A stretch of 64,000 nucleotides of DNA, taken from contig OZ234495.1 in assembly GCA_965153455.1 (NCBI GenBank), positions 3,658,001 through 3,722,000 on the forward strand, written 5' to 3'. The notes beneath the pieces are model-generated. The model was not told the DNA's origin. It searched no databases and was given only the letters and a program-made list of their open reading frames with translations. Source of the DNA: Sphagnum compactum (taxonomy: Eukaryota > Bryophyta > Sphagnopsida > Sphagnales). The position numbers and the translations under genes are program-made. Below, piece after piece: positions 49,085-63,400 of the stretch. Each line of letters begins with the position of its first letter. Position 1 is the first letter of the stretch.

Positions 49085-50960
49085 ATTAAGTCAAATGATG
49101 GCCCATATTTTAACAACAAATTACAAGATGGATTTGATATATGCAAAAGAATGTTCATCACCCATGTGAATTGTTAAAACTATATGTATTAAATCTTCCC
49201 ATCAATGCAAGGCAATGGGCAATTTGTGTGTGTACAATCAAAATTGAGTTTTTTTTTTTGCAAGGAAATTTTTCTAACATACTCCTATTATACCCACTAA
49301 TGCAAAATATATTTATATATTTTTAAATTAAAGTTTAGGTCTTAATCTACGGCAAGATGGCAACCAATAAAAACAAAAAGATTAGTATCAAGAAATGTTA
49401 CAATTCCACAAATATTTGAACTTTCATAAAGTTTTCAATGTTCAAATTTTTTTGAACATGTGATCCTACCATTGTGAAGGACACAAAAAAAATCCCTTCC
49501 ATAATTTTTCTAATCTATAACCCAAATGGTAAGAAAAACTTCATGTTAAATCATGCATTTTAATTGCATAGAAATCATGACCAAGTATTACATCTTGCAT
49601 GTAATGTTTGTAGTTATTAGATGCATTTCAAAAGATATTACCGTAAATAAACCAAGATTTCTTTTCATAAACTCAACATGCCTCATGTCAATGGAAAGCA
49701 ATGAAAGAGAGGAGACACACAAGAAAGCTTGTAGTATTGATGATCTTTGAATATGGTTTGTGTCACAATCAAAACGCATGCGGCATAATGGTTCATATAT
49801 CAACAACAAATTATGACAATGGATTTGGTTATATACAAAAACAAATAAAATCACCACCCATGGGAACTATTATAGTTGCCCATATTAAATCAAGTGAATG
49901 CATGGTAAGGTGGACCAAAAAATGGCCCTAACCCATAATTTGAAAGTCCATTTCCTTGAACTCCAAGAGATTTTGTAATAATCTCTTGTTACAAGTTAGA
50001 TCTTGGAGCTCAAGGATTTTGTAATTAAATAATAACAATGGATTGATTCTAAGCAAAAAAAAAATCATTGTGGGGCTCATGATGAAGACATGCATGCAAA
50101 ATCTGAACCTAACTCATGGTTTTTTAAAAAAATGAAATGAGCTTTTTAAAGATGTTTAACATTTTTCACAAGATAAACCCTTATTAAATTAAAATAAAAA
50201 CTCTCAATCTTTACTCTCATTTTAACAATTTATAATTATAACCAAGTCCATAACAAGTTTTGTAGAATCAAAGAACCAAACCAAAATCCATCCACTAATT
50301 GCTACTAATGTTAAAAACTCAAATTTTTAATTTATTTTTACATAACTCCTATAATTTTATGAATTTTTCATATAAATCAATTGCGTTGTGTACATATTTA
50401 AGCTTATAACCTCAAAATGAGTTTTGGTTCAATTTTCATGCATAAGCTTGATCTTCCTATGACTGCATAATGCAAAGTGATGATAATTAATGCACATACA
50501 ATCAAAACCAATTTTTTTTTGCATGCAATAAGCTTTTCTAATACACTATTATTGTATGCACTAATGCAAAACATTTGAAAACTTTTGTCTGTCAAAGTTT
50601 AGGTTTTAAACTATGGTAGGATGGCAACTAAGAAAGAGCAAGAAGATTGGTACTAACAATCATTAGAGCTTCACCAACATTTTAACTCTCATGGTATCGA
50701 TGTTCACTTGCATGTAGCTTCTCTTACACATGATTATAACATTGCGAAGGATTCATAAAAAAACGCCTTCCACATTTTCTCTTTAAATAACATGCAATTC
50801 AAGTCATATTATTTTTTAATGTCAAATCATGTATGTTGATTGCATAAAAGTCATAACTAGATATTACATCTTACATGCATTAATGTTTGTGTGTTATTTC
50901 ACAAAAATAAATATTCCTTCAAGTTTTTTCCAAGATCTTTGGCTTGATTTAATGAATTAT
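49085..50960. repeat. Ancient alternating direct repeats (A-B-A'-B')
   Basis: Segment A (about 49090-49175, containing acaacaaatta...gatggatttg and catcacccatg) recurs near 49790-49865. Segment B (about 49210-49720, with tacaatcaaaa, actaatgcaaaa, aaagtttaggt, atggcaac and attacatctt.catg) recurs near 50490-50960. Order and spacing suggest a decayed tandem duplication of a unit of about 0.7-1.3 kb. Confidence 0.55.
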
Positions 50961-53900
50961 ATGAGCAACATCAATCAATGTCTATGCAAGGCAAATCCAA
51001 AACTAGGGTGAGACCTCCTTTAAAGACCAATTTAATTAGGCGAAAAACTAGTCCAATGGACCTTTGTTTTCTTTCCTTTGCAAAAATTGGTTTCATCTTG
51101 ACTTTTTCATTTCATCCCTAGTTTTAGTGAAATCAAGGCCTTGTATCCCCAATATTTGAATGAGAACCCTCATAGTGTTGCTTTCAAATTTGTGCATTCA
51201 TCTATGAAATTTTTTGCCCATAATTGGTGTATTGTCAACAAACTTTTATGTCTAGTCAAATGTATTGAAAGGAGAAAGATGTAAGGATTATGGGTGGGGG
51301 GTGGGAAAACAATTGCACTTTAAACATAGAAGTGGATGCTAATGCTACCCAACATCACATCAACCTAGGGTCAACTTAAAGAAGGAATGTCTGGGCGATT
51401 GAAAATTGGGTCATTTGGGTTGCCCTAAACCATGTGGCAACCAAAACAACTTTCTATCGCCACAACTTTGTGGCAACCTAAATTTTTTTTAATTAGCAAT
51501 TGAAAAAACATTTGGGCAACAACTAAAATTTTTTGGGGGCAAAAATGAAAAAAAATTCAGTTGTTAGATCATTGGTGGAGATGATTTAAACCATTTGTCC
51601 ATTAGCCGATAAAAATCTTCAATCGACAAGAAAAAAAAAATCCAAATGACAAGCGAAATCCTTTTCAAGATGAATCAAAAAAATTTAGTCATTTGAAATT
51701 GACGACTGAATTTTTTGAGCATGAATCAAATTTTTTTGGGTTTCAGGAGGACCATCTAGTGAACATTTCTGAATTGCACAAGCCTAGTTTCAAAAGAATT
51801 CAAGTGTTTGGGTTTTTGTTAGCAGAAGCACCCAAGAAATCATTGTTGGAATCCTTGTTAGCAATAGCAACTTTTTGAGTTTTTTCTTGTCGATATTTCT
51901 CTTGTGGGTATTCAAAGCAATTGATTTATCATGACAGACCAGCAGTCGAAAAAACCAAAAGGAAACACGAGTGGCATCCAAACAACAATTGAGTCAGGAG
52001 GAGTAAAAGAAGTTGGACATCAGGAAAGAGGGATAGAGGCAATTTCCAGTAGAAGTGATAGGCAACATCCTATCACACATTACCAACGTGAAGGTTGTGG
52101 TGAGGACTTCATGGACATGCCATTTTGCCACCATCTCCACACTCTGCAACATCACAAGTCCAAGTTTTTGCCTGCTTTTGAGGAATCCAAAACACGAGAG
52201 CTTGAGTTTTTGCTAACAGACACAATCCATCTACAAAATCTGGACATTCATCATTGTACCAGATTTTCAACATGACAGGGGGGTTCAGTTACTTGATTTG
52301 TTCCCATTTCCCTGTCAGTCCGCCCTCTTTGGAGGATTCTTCATTTGCCAAGACTTGGGTCCTTCCATCTTGTTCCTTTTTCTCCCACTTTGTTTGGTGC
52401 TTTGTTTTATTAGTGATTGACAGGTTTCAATCAATACTAATGAAGATTCGTAGACCATGACAAGCATTCAAAAATGTCAAGATCCTGACTTCTTTTGATA
52501 AGCCACACGACAAGGAGCATGTCCACCTGCACTACCCTGTAGCACACATTCACATCTGGAGAATGCTCCTGAAAAGTGGAAGCAAGGCAAAGCAACTTCA
52601 GACTGACAACTAAGAGATCCTGCACAGATTTGAGTGCTGCAGATACCTCAAGCAGTTTAGATCAAAAACTAAGAAACTGCTTTACACAGACCCCTTCGGT
52701 TTCCAATCTCGAATCACTCTAGAAGAATCCTTCAGACTCACTGCATCCCAGCTTTTGCTTGGGTGACATTATCCACATGTGCTGCTGTACTGAAATACCA
52801 ATGGCGAAGACATATCCTAAAGAATCAAAACATTTAACTAAATCCAATTTCAGCTAAATTGACTGGATTCTTTGAAAAGCAGGTCTCATCTATCTAGTAG
52901 AGGCAAATTATATCTTCTTCCATACTGAGAACTTCTCTACACCTGAATAATTTTGAGAGATGACCCAATAGTAGTATGGTTATAGAGATTTTGGATCTGA
53001 CAACACAGTAGGAAAAGCGAAAAAAGGGAAAAGGGTAAATCCAATCCTGACAGACAAAACAAAACAAAATGGACAAGTGATTTTAACAACTATGGTCACA
53101 GGCATGTCAGAGACCTTCAGCAACAAGATGTACAGTATTGATCAGTGACAATGAAATCTGCACTGACTTCATCAGCCCCTGAGAGAAACCTCCACCCACT
53201 GGAAGACAAGGAAGAATTGTCCTTGAAACAATGACAGACTTGAAAAGGTTAGACTAATCAACACAAGATTAGACATTACAACAAAATCTTGCTTCTCCCA
53301 AATGATAGGTAGCAGGTTTCAGAGGTCCCTCCAGAAGAACAGTGGTACAAGAAGCCCAATCTTTAATGAGCCTATAATCCTGACCAATCATGTTGAATGA
53401 GATTAAAACTTAAATAATGGTGGCCATGATGAATAAGACCAAAGCAAAAAGCCAACCAACAATCATAACTACAATCATCACTCGGATCAAGATAACTACA
53501 TGAAATCATGAAGAAAACCACCATCAGATAAGAAAGAACACAATGGCAACATGTCCTAGATGATGACATGCATTCACAGGCAAATACTATGAAGAACAAT
53601 TACAACTGCAAGATAACAGTTGATCATGAGAACCATTCATTAGCAAGATGATAACTCTTTTACCACATTCATTCACTTCATGGGGATAAATAGAGATTTG
53701 GCTACTATCTGGGTTAATTGTTACCTTTGGTGTATAGACCAAAAATGAGCTTGGTATAGATTTCAGGGCAAAGCAAATACTTATGAACCCAACAATATAT
53801 TGATCATGCTCACTATCATGAGAAACAGAAGGCAGCAACATTCTTTGGACCTGTGGTAATTCTCCTCATTGACATCGGTCAAAATTCATACCTCTTCTTG

Positions 53901-54216
53901 CAGCAAAGGCCAGTGTGGAACTAACATGCCAACATGAAATAGTCCCTGAATTGCAAGGGTCCCTACACGCTGTTTTCACTCCCCATAACAAGACACCACC
54001 ATTGTTCCATACAAAGCATCCCAATTCACACTTCCTCAAAAATATTTATTCACCCTTGTAATTCTTGCATCTTTACACCTGACATGAATCAGTTACAATT
54101 AACCATTCACTACCGAATGCTTGCTCTCAAAGATTGCACTTGAGCCAAAATATGTCTATTGCCAAAGTAAATGAGGCAGATTTTGCTGTTGAAATGAATA
54201 TTTCTGGGCACATGTG
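50961..54216. other. Spacer downstream of the ABC1 kinase
   Basis: No gene is confidently supported. From about 52.4 kb the sequence loses its long A/T runs and looks like the intron or untranslated sequence of the flanking gene, so the ABC1-kinase 3' leader may extend here. A plus-strand frame at 51931-52275 is reported separately. Confidence 0.4.
51931..52275 (+). CDS. Hypothetical small open frame (114 codons)
   Basis: ATG-initiated and polar, starting MTDQQSKKPKGNTSGIQT and rich in Glu, Ser and His. No domain, signal peptide or membrane segment is seen. The GC content is higher than in the flanking DNA, but there is no splice or homology support. It could be a chance frame or transposon debris. 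Confidence 0.15.
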   Translation: MTDQQSKKPKGNTSGIQTTIESGGVKEVGHQERGIEAISSRSDRQHPITHYQREGCGEDFMDMPFCHHLHTLQHHKSKFLPAFEESKTRELEFLLTDTIHLQNLDIHHCTRFST

Positions 54217-57200
54217 TCAAGAGTTGTCTTCTGACTGCAAGGCAGCTCGAGCAAAAGGAAGCCAGATTGCAGTTGCAGACAAATCCATCTTCAAGGCAAA
54301 GCACATGCCACGAAGAATAACTAGTGTACGCACAACCTGTCAACATAACAGGGAAAAGGAAAGGGTTCATCAGAACATGTAACAACACCAGATGGTATAA
54401 TCTACTGACCTAAACAGAAACCCACTATATTTAGACTATGCAGCATTCATGTGATTTGAACTTATCTCCAAGTCTTCAAAACAGAATTGGGGCTATAAGC
54501 AACTGGAGAACATGAACTCTCACTAGAGGACTGACCAAAACAGTCAGATGTACAATGCCCTTGACTGCAGCCTGTGTACAAGATGGACAAGAGCTAGAAA
54601 AGGTGCTTTGCATTTTGGAATTTTGAAAAATGTCTTTGAATTTTTTCTCTGTGAAATTAAGTGTACAGGGAATCACATACAAAACTGAACAATATATACA
54701 TAGGAATATAACAACATCAATGAGATTGCAGAGTAAACTCCACAAACAAGCAGGAATACAACAATGGGCAATAACTCCAGTAAGGAGACATGGGAGACTA
54801 GGGGCATACCATCCAAATGGCCTGATTGAAGGCCCTGAGGGGGGTTGTGCGGAGAAGGGAGTCTTGTGACATTGGGGACACTGTTGCTTCTGCGACATAA
54901 CAAGTATCAAACAAAATGCGAGCCATTGTGGCCAATCTACTTTCAGAGACCACACCCCCATATACGTCTTCAAACACCAAACCCAAATCTAATAATGCTC
55001 TTGCAATGGCACCATCCTCCTTGTTTGCTAAGGCCTGTATCATGCGTGCAAGTTTTATCCGCACACAATTCTGCAGCACCTTACTCTGCTCCCAGATCAT
55101 CAACCAGGTTACCCTCTTATTTGCAACCTCCAAGTGCAGAGCATCCAAAGATCAGAACCTTTGATAGAATTGCCTCGGAAATACAACTGCAAACAGACCA
55201 CACTATAATCTGCCTACATTTATAGCTCCTAGAGTCAAAGAACATCCATTAGCATGTGCAGAATCCAAATTGCAAAACTTACTTGACCAAAGTCAAGCAG
55301 CCCAAGTCGGCCATCTGCCAGAAGTAGAAGATTCCCAGCATGTGGATCTGCATGAAAGACCCCATCTACAAACAACATCTGTGTCCAGATATGTCAGACA
55401 CCAAATGAGTGTAGAACCCAAAGTAAGTTGAGCTATAAACACAGCACAGTGCACATAGAGCATACCTGACCATATGCATGCACCAAATATTCCACTGCAC
55501 GCACAACCTCAGGAATCCTGTAACATAACATTAATATGCTAGTCAACACTACATGCCACATTGATTCTCCACTGATGACAACAATGGAAATCATAGCTAT
55601 CAGCAATCTGCTGATACTCACTGCCTGTTCATTGTGTCACACCTACACTGATGGTCAAGTCAGATAAATTGCATGCTGTGTGACCTGGAAGCAAGAGACA
55701 TCAGGCTGCAGATCAAAGTGTCAAAGCCTCAAAGCAAGTATGTAGATCTTATCAAGGTGTGCTGTATCAAGGCCTAAGAACAATCCCTAAATTAGAATTC
55801 TCCTATGTCATTCACATTGTTCTAATGATATTGAGTATGCTTGGAGTGTTGTTCTTCTGCTGATGCTTATTTATCAATGTGCACAATACCAAAGCATATG
55901 TTGTGGTAACAACACAAGAAAATTCAGGCTGCAGATGTCGGTGCAGGTCTCATGTACCTCTTCTGTAATTCTTGTGAAGCACCAGGGTGTAGAATATGGG
56001 TGAAAGGCACTCCATCCAACCTCTGCTCAGAAAAAACAACCAAAATTTGACAAATAAACATATTTACCTATACTGTGATTGAAGCTCCTCATAGCCAGTG
56101 TAAATGGACAAATAAAATGTGATGCATACCTCCATCACAATCAAGCGCTTGGCACACAGGTCCAGCATTGGTGCAGGGCATACAATTTGATTGAAGCCAT
56201 TTGCCTCTAAACTCCTCTTGATCTCAACCTGCATGCACATGCATGGTTATCAAGATCTTTGCAATTTCTCTTTTGCCAGATAAGAACATCTGACAGAAAC
56301 TAAGGCCCAGCCATGAACATTCAAGTTTGACATTCAACTTTAGTTGCAAAAAGAATATCTAAAACTAAGATCGTCCCTGGTTAGATAAAAATGGTATAAG
56401 TTTGGCCCATTAGATAGTGTTAGCTAAGTAAGCTCCCAAAAAGTCATCCATGGTGGAGATACATGGCACATTTTGCCCCATTAGACAGTGCCACCATGGC
56501 AAGATTCAAAATTAGTTATCATGGATGCATAGTCAACAGACAACACTAAGAAACTTGACAGGGGAGAAACTCCGGATTGAAACCTTAAACCAATCAACAT
56601 CCCAGGTACATGTAGTTTACCATGAACCAAACCTCACGCAAAAAGTCAAACTCTAGAGGGATTGTTGCCTGGATTTCCTTCACAATCTGCACCACAGAAA
56701 CAAGGACAGTGGATGTCATCAGAAAATGAATCCCATACTACAACTGAAACTAGAATTCCTGTGATGCTTGCAGAAACCTCCCAAAAACAGTAATACTGCA
56801 AACATGCCATAAAACAGGAATAGCTTCTGTCACCCACATATGAGTACTGTTTAATGTTAAGGCAATGTTGCTTCTACACTCTAATAGAAGAAACTACTGA
56901 AACTGAAATGTCACTTACAGGGCCAAGATCAAATGGTAGCTGCCCTTCCAAGAATTTGGCAACCTGCATTAATGCGAACATATCAGGTGCCTGACAACAG
57001 ACATGACACTAAACTTGAACATATACTTATTTTTTGAGAAAATGCCTGTGACCTGAAACTTGCTTCTGCAGCTCTACTTAGGGGTGCACATACTCATAGA
57101 CTGCCCACATACAGTGCAACATGAAGGTGACCACTACATGGACTTTTGGTAGCAGTTTACTCACACTCAACATAGATCATCCCAGCTATTCAACTTTTCA

Positions 57201-59207
57201 CATTTAGTCCAACATCCATTGCCCAAGCCATATGTTATGGAGAATGACACAAATAGAACGTCATACCCGACCAATGTTACGAAGGTCAGAAGCCATCACT
57301 TTTTCCATGCCAAAGTGCTGGACTTTAATTACCACCCGTGAACCATCCTTCAGCATACCTGTGTGCACCTTTCCTCCCACCCACCCACCACCAGGTATCA
57401 TACACCATTCACATAACCCAGTTTGATCCTTTCTGTGGAAGAGTTTACAAACAGTGATTATTCTTCTCAACCAGTAGCTGCATAATCCAATACAGAGGAG
57501 CACCACACATTGAACCCCTCATGGATACATCACAATACCTGGGCAATAGAAGCTGCTGCCAGTGCTGTATGATCTACATCCATGAAGACCGCATCAAGAG
57601 GCACCAGCCCTTGTGAGTTCACTGGCAATGATGACTTGCATGGACAGGTTGAAAGTTGTTGCATGATACTGAGTTCCACTTCAGGAAAGGGGCGTGGTGG
57701 TGCATTGTCTAGGTGATTGGACAACCGTCTTATCCATGGTTCTGGTACAAAGTCCTGCATGTGGAACAAGCAAGCACTTGCATCTATCCCACCTTAGCCA
57801 AACAAAGCAACTGTGCGACATATTACCAGCATGAATTCACTCTACAGTCAAACTCAACCAGTCTAGTGGAAAATTGAGTGGTGCACTCACAGCTTTTGTA
57901 GCTAAAATTTGGGCAGATTTGACATAAAATCCACTCATGTCCAGTACCAATTTATGCACTTTCTCCCCGCCCCACTCATGACGAACTGCCCATACTTTCT
58001 CCTTTTCAGGTGGTGTCATCTTCCTCACCTGCCTTTTCGTCCTCATGTACCTAAACTCCCCCCATCCTTCAGACAGCCCATTAATTCTTCTTGTTTTGCA
58101 ATAGAGGGAGACCCAGCAAATGCATTGACTTAATGGAAGTCTGCTGCTGAGCTAGCCACGTTGAAACTCACTATCATACGCTGTAGTCTGCTGTATATAT
58201 CAAGTTTTCCATCAAGGAAAGTGTTTTGTTTTCGGTAACTCTCCTAAATTTCTCACTCTATGAACCCCCATTCCAGTTTAATGCAATATTGGCTGCAAAT
58301 CTAATTTTAGTTCAAAACAGCAGTTTTTTGGTCAACTTTTGTTAGCTGTAACTGCTTACTTTCAACTCAATTAAAAGTCTTAGAATTCAGTGTCTGCATT
58401 ACCCAAAATATATTGGCAGAAGACGGTGCCAAAACCTTGCTGTGCGATAAACATCAGGCAAACACCACCACACCACTGGCTGTGCAACAGTGATCCCAAG
58501 CACTGGCCCTGCTATTGACTTTGCTGCACTCCTAATGGGCTCCGGAAGCTCCTATAATCCACAACATTCTCAGGTCAATTCACATGAGAGCTTGCAGACA
58601 CTAGACACTCTATGTTAAGAAAAGCAGTAACCCAACAAGTGTGCAATGTCCAGCATGCATGAAAATAATCAAAAAAGCAAAAGCATCACAACAAAAGCCA
58701 AGATTAGATTATTACAAGATGTTTGAGTGGACCAATAGGTAGAGTGCAAATGCTGAGTACTTGCAAATAAGGCCAGGCACCAGAACATAGAGATCTTGAC
58801 AACAAGAGCACTGCAAATTTAGCAACCGTAAGCAGTCCTCCAACAACTAGTATCCCTGCATTTGCTACTCCACTTTGGTCTCGTTGATTCACATTATTTC
58901 TGCCTTTTGAAAACACCTGAAGAAGATTTGCAAGAGCTGATGAGACTCCCTGTCTTCTACCTGCCCGCAGCAAACCAAGCTCCGAGTAACTAGAGGACCA
59001 TAAGAGAGGACTATGGTAAGACTGCTCCACAACAGCTGCACACACATACTTGTGCCGACCTTCAAACAGCACAATTTTCTCACAAAGTGGCTGAATACTT
59101 TTGCCATTGCTTTTTGCCATGCTGCCCATGCTTGGTGCTTGTGTGGGCCTGGGCAGTAGACCACGATGGTGACGCCGCAGTCGCTCCCTCCCTTCCTTGT
59201 CCTCCAT
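54217..59207 (-). CDS. ABC1 (UbiB/ADCK-type) atypical protein kinase
   Basis: ABC1 kinases act in plastids or mitochondria and regulate prenyl-quinone and lipid metabolism. Thirteen exons close in phase to 626 aa: 59207-58761, 58551-58403, 58050-57891, 57754-57539, 57368-57267, 56963-56919, 56686-56633, 56228-56130, 56022-55958, 55517-55466, 55378-55283, 55085-54810, 54336-54217. Motifs: GFYVKSAQILATKA (KSAQ at 243-246 where the family has KxGQ); Ala-rich loop AAAS at 318-321 followed by IAQVH; VVIKVQHFG with catalytic Lys 339; EFDFLRE; LIVME; VFHADPHAGN at 471-479 (catalytic loop); LLDFGQ with DFG at 492-494. A hydrophobic segment (NAGILVVGGLLTVAKFAVLL) precedes the domain and may be a membrane anchor. 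The start is the first ATG after a CAG acceptor of a 5'-leader intron. The targeting peptide is not obvious. Regulation is not visible from sequence. Confidence 0.9.
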
Positions 59208-60420
59208 GTTGGAATTTCTTCCTTTCCCTGTAAGCCAAAGGAGTAGGTTAGTAAGCAGGGTAGTATGCGAGCTTTGTAATGTGATTATTAACATGTTCCA
59301 CAAGCAATTCTCAATAATGTGGCTACCAAGGTTCAGATGCATCAATTGAGAAGTTGTCACCTTGTTCCAAGATATTGTAGGTCCAGTGTATGTAGGAAGA
59401 AGCAAATTGTATAACCGATAGTCCAGTTGACATAACTAGAGAGACTCACCTTGTTAGAGGAGATGAGCATAGATTGAAAGCTGTGCCACACCTCCTCCCC
59501 ACATGGTTGAAGAAATTTGGAAAGGTTCCATCAGAATCTTCAACACCCACAAACCAACCAACATTGGTTAGTACTATTGTATAGTCCACAACCTGCAGAC
59601 CATCAACCAACATGTTGTGTATTCGAATTCATTCTTCCCTGCACTGATCTCCCCATTTTCTCTCCCCCCGAAAATGTGCCTCCAAATCATGTGCAAACAC
59701 ATAGCAGTAAAAAAAAAATAAAATTTTAAAACCCTCTTCGCAAGCATGCCATGCCTCACACATACAGGACTCTGCAGAAAACTGTGCAGAACACAAAATA
59801 GGTACAAAACATGTGAGTCAGAATTATAAACCCAGACCTAAATGTAAAACTCTGTGGAAATAAAAGCTCCTAGACAAATTCAAAACAAAGATAGCATTCA
59901 ATCCAAGAGCTGTTGTTGGCCTGGTGCTGGGAATAAAAAAAAGAATCAAAGCAAGTAGTAGAGGTCTTTAGGGTTGTGTGAACTATCTCCTCTCGGAATG
60001 AAATTCGCAGACTAAAAAAGCTAATGTGAGGATGATGAGCAAGGGAGAGATTGATTACCTGGATAGTCCGCACAGTACAAGAGAAAGGATTGGAACAACA
60101 ACAACTAAAAACCCCTGCAACGAAAAAAAAAAAAAACACAGCAGCAGCAGCAGCAGCAGCAGAGCCACGGGAGGAAAAGAAAGAAGAACAACAAGCAGCT
60201 GCAGAATCTGGAAGAAAAACAACAACAACAACAAGAAAGAAGATCAAACTTATCTCCTCAAAAACTTGGAGCTGCAAAATTTAATGCGAAGAAAAAACAT
60301 CACACAAAATCCAGACACGTAGAGACCCCAAAAACAAACAAAAACAATCAGAAACAGACACAGAGACAAGTCTAAAACTACTCTTTCTCAAGACACTCAG
60401 ACACACATTATATGCCAATA
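59208..60420 (-). promoter_or_regulatory. 5' leader and promoter region of the ABC1 kinase gene
   Basis: Just upstream of the ATG, the minus strand reads TTACAG|GGAAAGGAAG, a plausible acceptor of a leader intron. Around 60120-60240 a poly-A tract, seven CAG units and AAC repeats form a low-complexity block like those upstream of the KANADI and ALKBH genes. Open frames there are only Ser/Ala/Lys repeats. Confidence 0.45.
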
Positions 60421-63400
60421 TTCCATTACACTTCCAATTCAATTTATTAATTTGTTTGCTTGTTTGTTTGTTGGGGTTCCAAAGGCTTCTTTTTTTTTTT
60501 ATAAAAATTGTAGAGTGGAAAATTGCCAGTTTTTCTGGTGGTGGGTGGGGCTTTTTTTAAAAATATTTATATAATTATTATAATTATAAAAAATAATTTT
60601 TGAAAAAAATAATTATTCGTTTTGTACATGTGAAAACTGACCCTAGGCTATTATGGTACATTGCATTATTTACAATTCTAATTATATGGAAAAATATTTC
60701 ATAAACCACTCTCTATTTGCATCACCTACACAATAAGAGCCAGCCAAAGTGAATGAGAATGCACCTTGGCATGGATGACATGTGGCTATGAAACATTGGG
60801 TCATTGTATTCATGTCTCATACATAACCCATGGTGGTTAGTTATGTACTAAAACATCCACATGCATCTACCCCTACCCCTAAGTAGCTACCAAGCCTATT
60901 GACCTACCTACCAAGTAATAATTACATTCTCTACCTGCTCAACCTATCTATGAAGCAAAGGTAGTTTGTTTTGGTTTTGTTTGTTGCAATGAGATGATCT
61001 CCCAAACCATGTGTTAAGCTCTTGGTATGTTAAGCTCTTGGTAGCTTTCGAAAGCTCTCAATGAGTAAGAGTGCACCACCAACCATGTGTTAAGCTCTTG
61101 GTATGTTAAGCTCTTGGTAGCTTGCGAAAGCTCTCAATGAGTAAGAGTGCACCACCAACCACGTGTTAAGCTCTTGGTAGCTTTCGAAAGCTCTCAATGA
61201 GTAAGAGTGCACCAACTTGGTTTGAGAGTTGTTTGAAGCTAAGGTGTGGAAGCTATTGATTATTGAATCAATTTTTCAATCGAAATTAATTAAAATTGAA
61301 ACTGAAAATTATATTGAAGTTTGGGGGGGGGGTGTGTGTTCTTGGTGTTGTTGTTGAAAAGCCCTTGGCAAGTCCCATTTAATAGAGTTTATTTCACAAC
61401 TTTCAGAGCTAAAGGGTGTGGAAGATATTGATTTTGGAGTGAATTTTTTGTGGCTAGAAATTCAAACAAATTGGCCAAAAATTGGGTTTGCAAGGAGAAA
61501 TCAGCTGAGCCCTCAATGTATGTGTTCACACTTGGGCCAAGGGCACAGGCTACACTAATACCTTTCACACTTACATAGGTATTGTGAGGGGGCAGTAGTA
61601 GGGGGGTTAACAAGTTATGTTACCACCAAGGAACCTGAGGTTAAACCTGGTTAGTTGATGTGGTTGGAGTTGGCATACACATAATCAGATGTAAGTAGGG
61701 AATGTAAGCTATAACTAAGTAGGTAAGGCACTTGCTAGCTACTAAAGGTGCATTCACACTTGGTGTTATGGACTCTAATATTAAGTCCCCTAACACCAAG
61801 CTAGTCATTTAGGACCTAAACCTAATTACCACGAAGATTTTATGTTAAGTTAACATTCACTTAATATTAAACAACCACCCATTTAAAACATTGGGTGTCA
61901 CCTAGATTTTCACTTAACATTGACTTAACATTACGTGTGAATGCACCTTAAGTAGGTTAAGGTGTGTGGATGGTTAACTGCAAAGTTAACCATTGTGGTT
62001 AGCTATGGGAGAGAAATACAATGAACGAGCTTTTTTTTTTGGGTCCACATACCATCCATCCTTATTGGTTAGGTGGTGGATGTTAGTTCCCTCTGGCCTC
62101 ATGTCTCACCAAAATATGACCAAAAACTATTAAGGTAACAAAATGAAGTTCATGATACCTAGCCTACCATAATAGCATCGAAAGTTTGACAATAATTATA
62201 TTATTTTCAGAAATGATGAGATTTTCACCCAAAAAACAAACAAATATTTGTTAAAGAAAATAGATAATCTTTTAGAATGTTATTAAATAATCTTTTTTCC
62301 AATATAAAATCTTTGTGATAATATAATTATTCATGGTGTATATTGAACTTGCGATGGTGTTATATAGTATTTGAAGAAATGTCCAATTCACACAAAACAT
62401 CATATTCATCCAATGATTGTTACCGTGGGTGAACCAACATCCATGTTGGTACCATGATAAAAATCTCAAATATATATTTAAATTATTTCTAAATATTATA
62501 AATATCCCATGTTTAGACTAAATCAGGGTCTTTGAGTTCAAATTTAACTTTTTTGAGCTTAACCTTTAAACATCAGTACGAACCTCATTTCTCCTACATG
62601 GGTGTCATTTCAATTCAAATGAATTTAACAACTTTTTCTAGTTCAAGTCATCTTGTTCTTTTTCTCCCACCTACGCAATCTTTTTCATGTGTAGAACAAG
62701 TTTTTTTCTAGGTTTTGGTGAGTTTTGTAATGTGAAGAAAAGTTCAAAAACATGAGAAGCCCAAGTAGAAAAAACAAAATTATGCACGCTACCCATAAGC
62801 CATAATCAATTGGTCCCATTTTTATGGTTGGTAATCCAATTTTTGGTGCAAAAGAATGTTGAAATTGTTTTAACAAACTACGCCGGTTTGTTAAGTTAAT
62901 AACATTTTGCAATTGCCATTAATGAGTTGGGGGATGGTTGAAACCAAATAAGTTATTCCCATGGAGTGTCATTGTCCTAAATCAATTGTAAAACTACATC
63001 ATTGGTTGGAGGATGACAATAAGCAAATTTGATTATTTAACAAGTATTGTCATTCATTGACAAGGTTAAGTTGTTGAAGGTCTAGAAAACAAAGGGATTT
63101 GTGTGACTAGAAATTGCAAGTCCAAAAAAAGTTTGCTTTTTATTTTGTCATTACATTGTGTGGTTACTTGGGTGGGTAGATAGGAAAAATGAAAAAAAAA
63201 AACAACAAATAGTTTTTTTTAATGATTTCAACTCCATTTTGTTGGATGAATGGAGGCCATACTAGCCGTTAAAAAAAAAGGGAAACTTGATAAGATTATA
63301 ACTCATAGATATGCCTATTCACCCCTCCACATCTCACAATTTTGATTTTTGATGAATAATACCTCCCTTTCATTCCCTTGCATAAGGAAGTTCTTAGATG

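Noticed and set aside
59870-60277. 135-codon minus-strand frame with Ala and Val runs
   Set aside because: Produced by CAG and AAC microsatellites in the ABC1-kinase leader. The repeats read as homopolymers in every frame.
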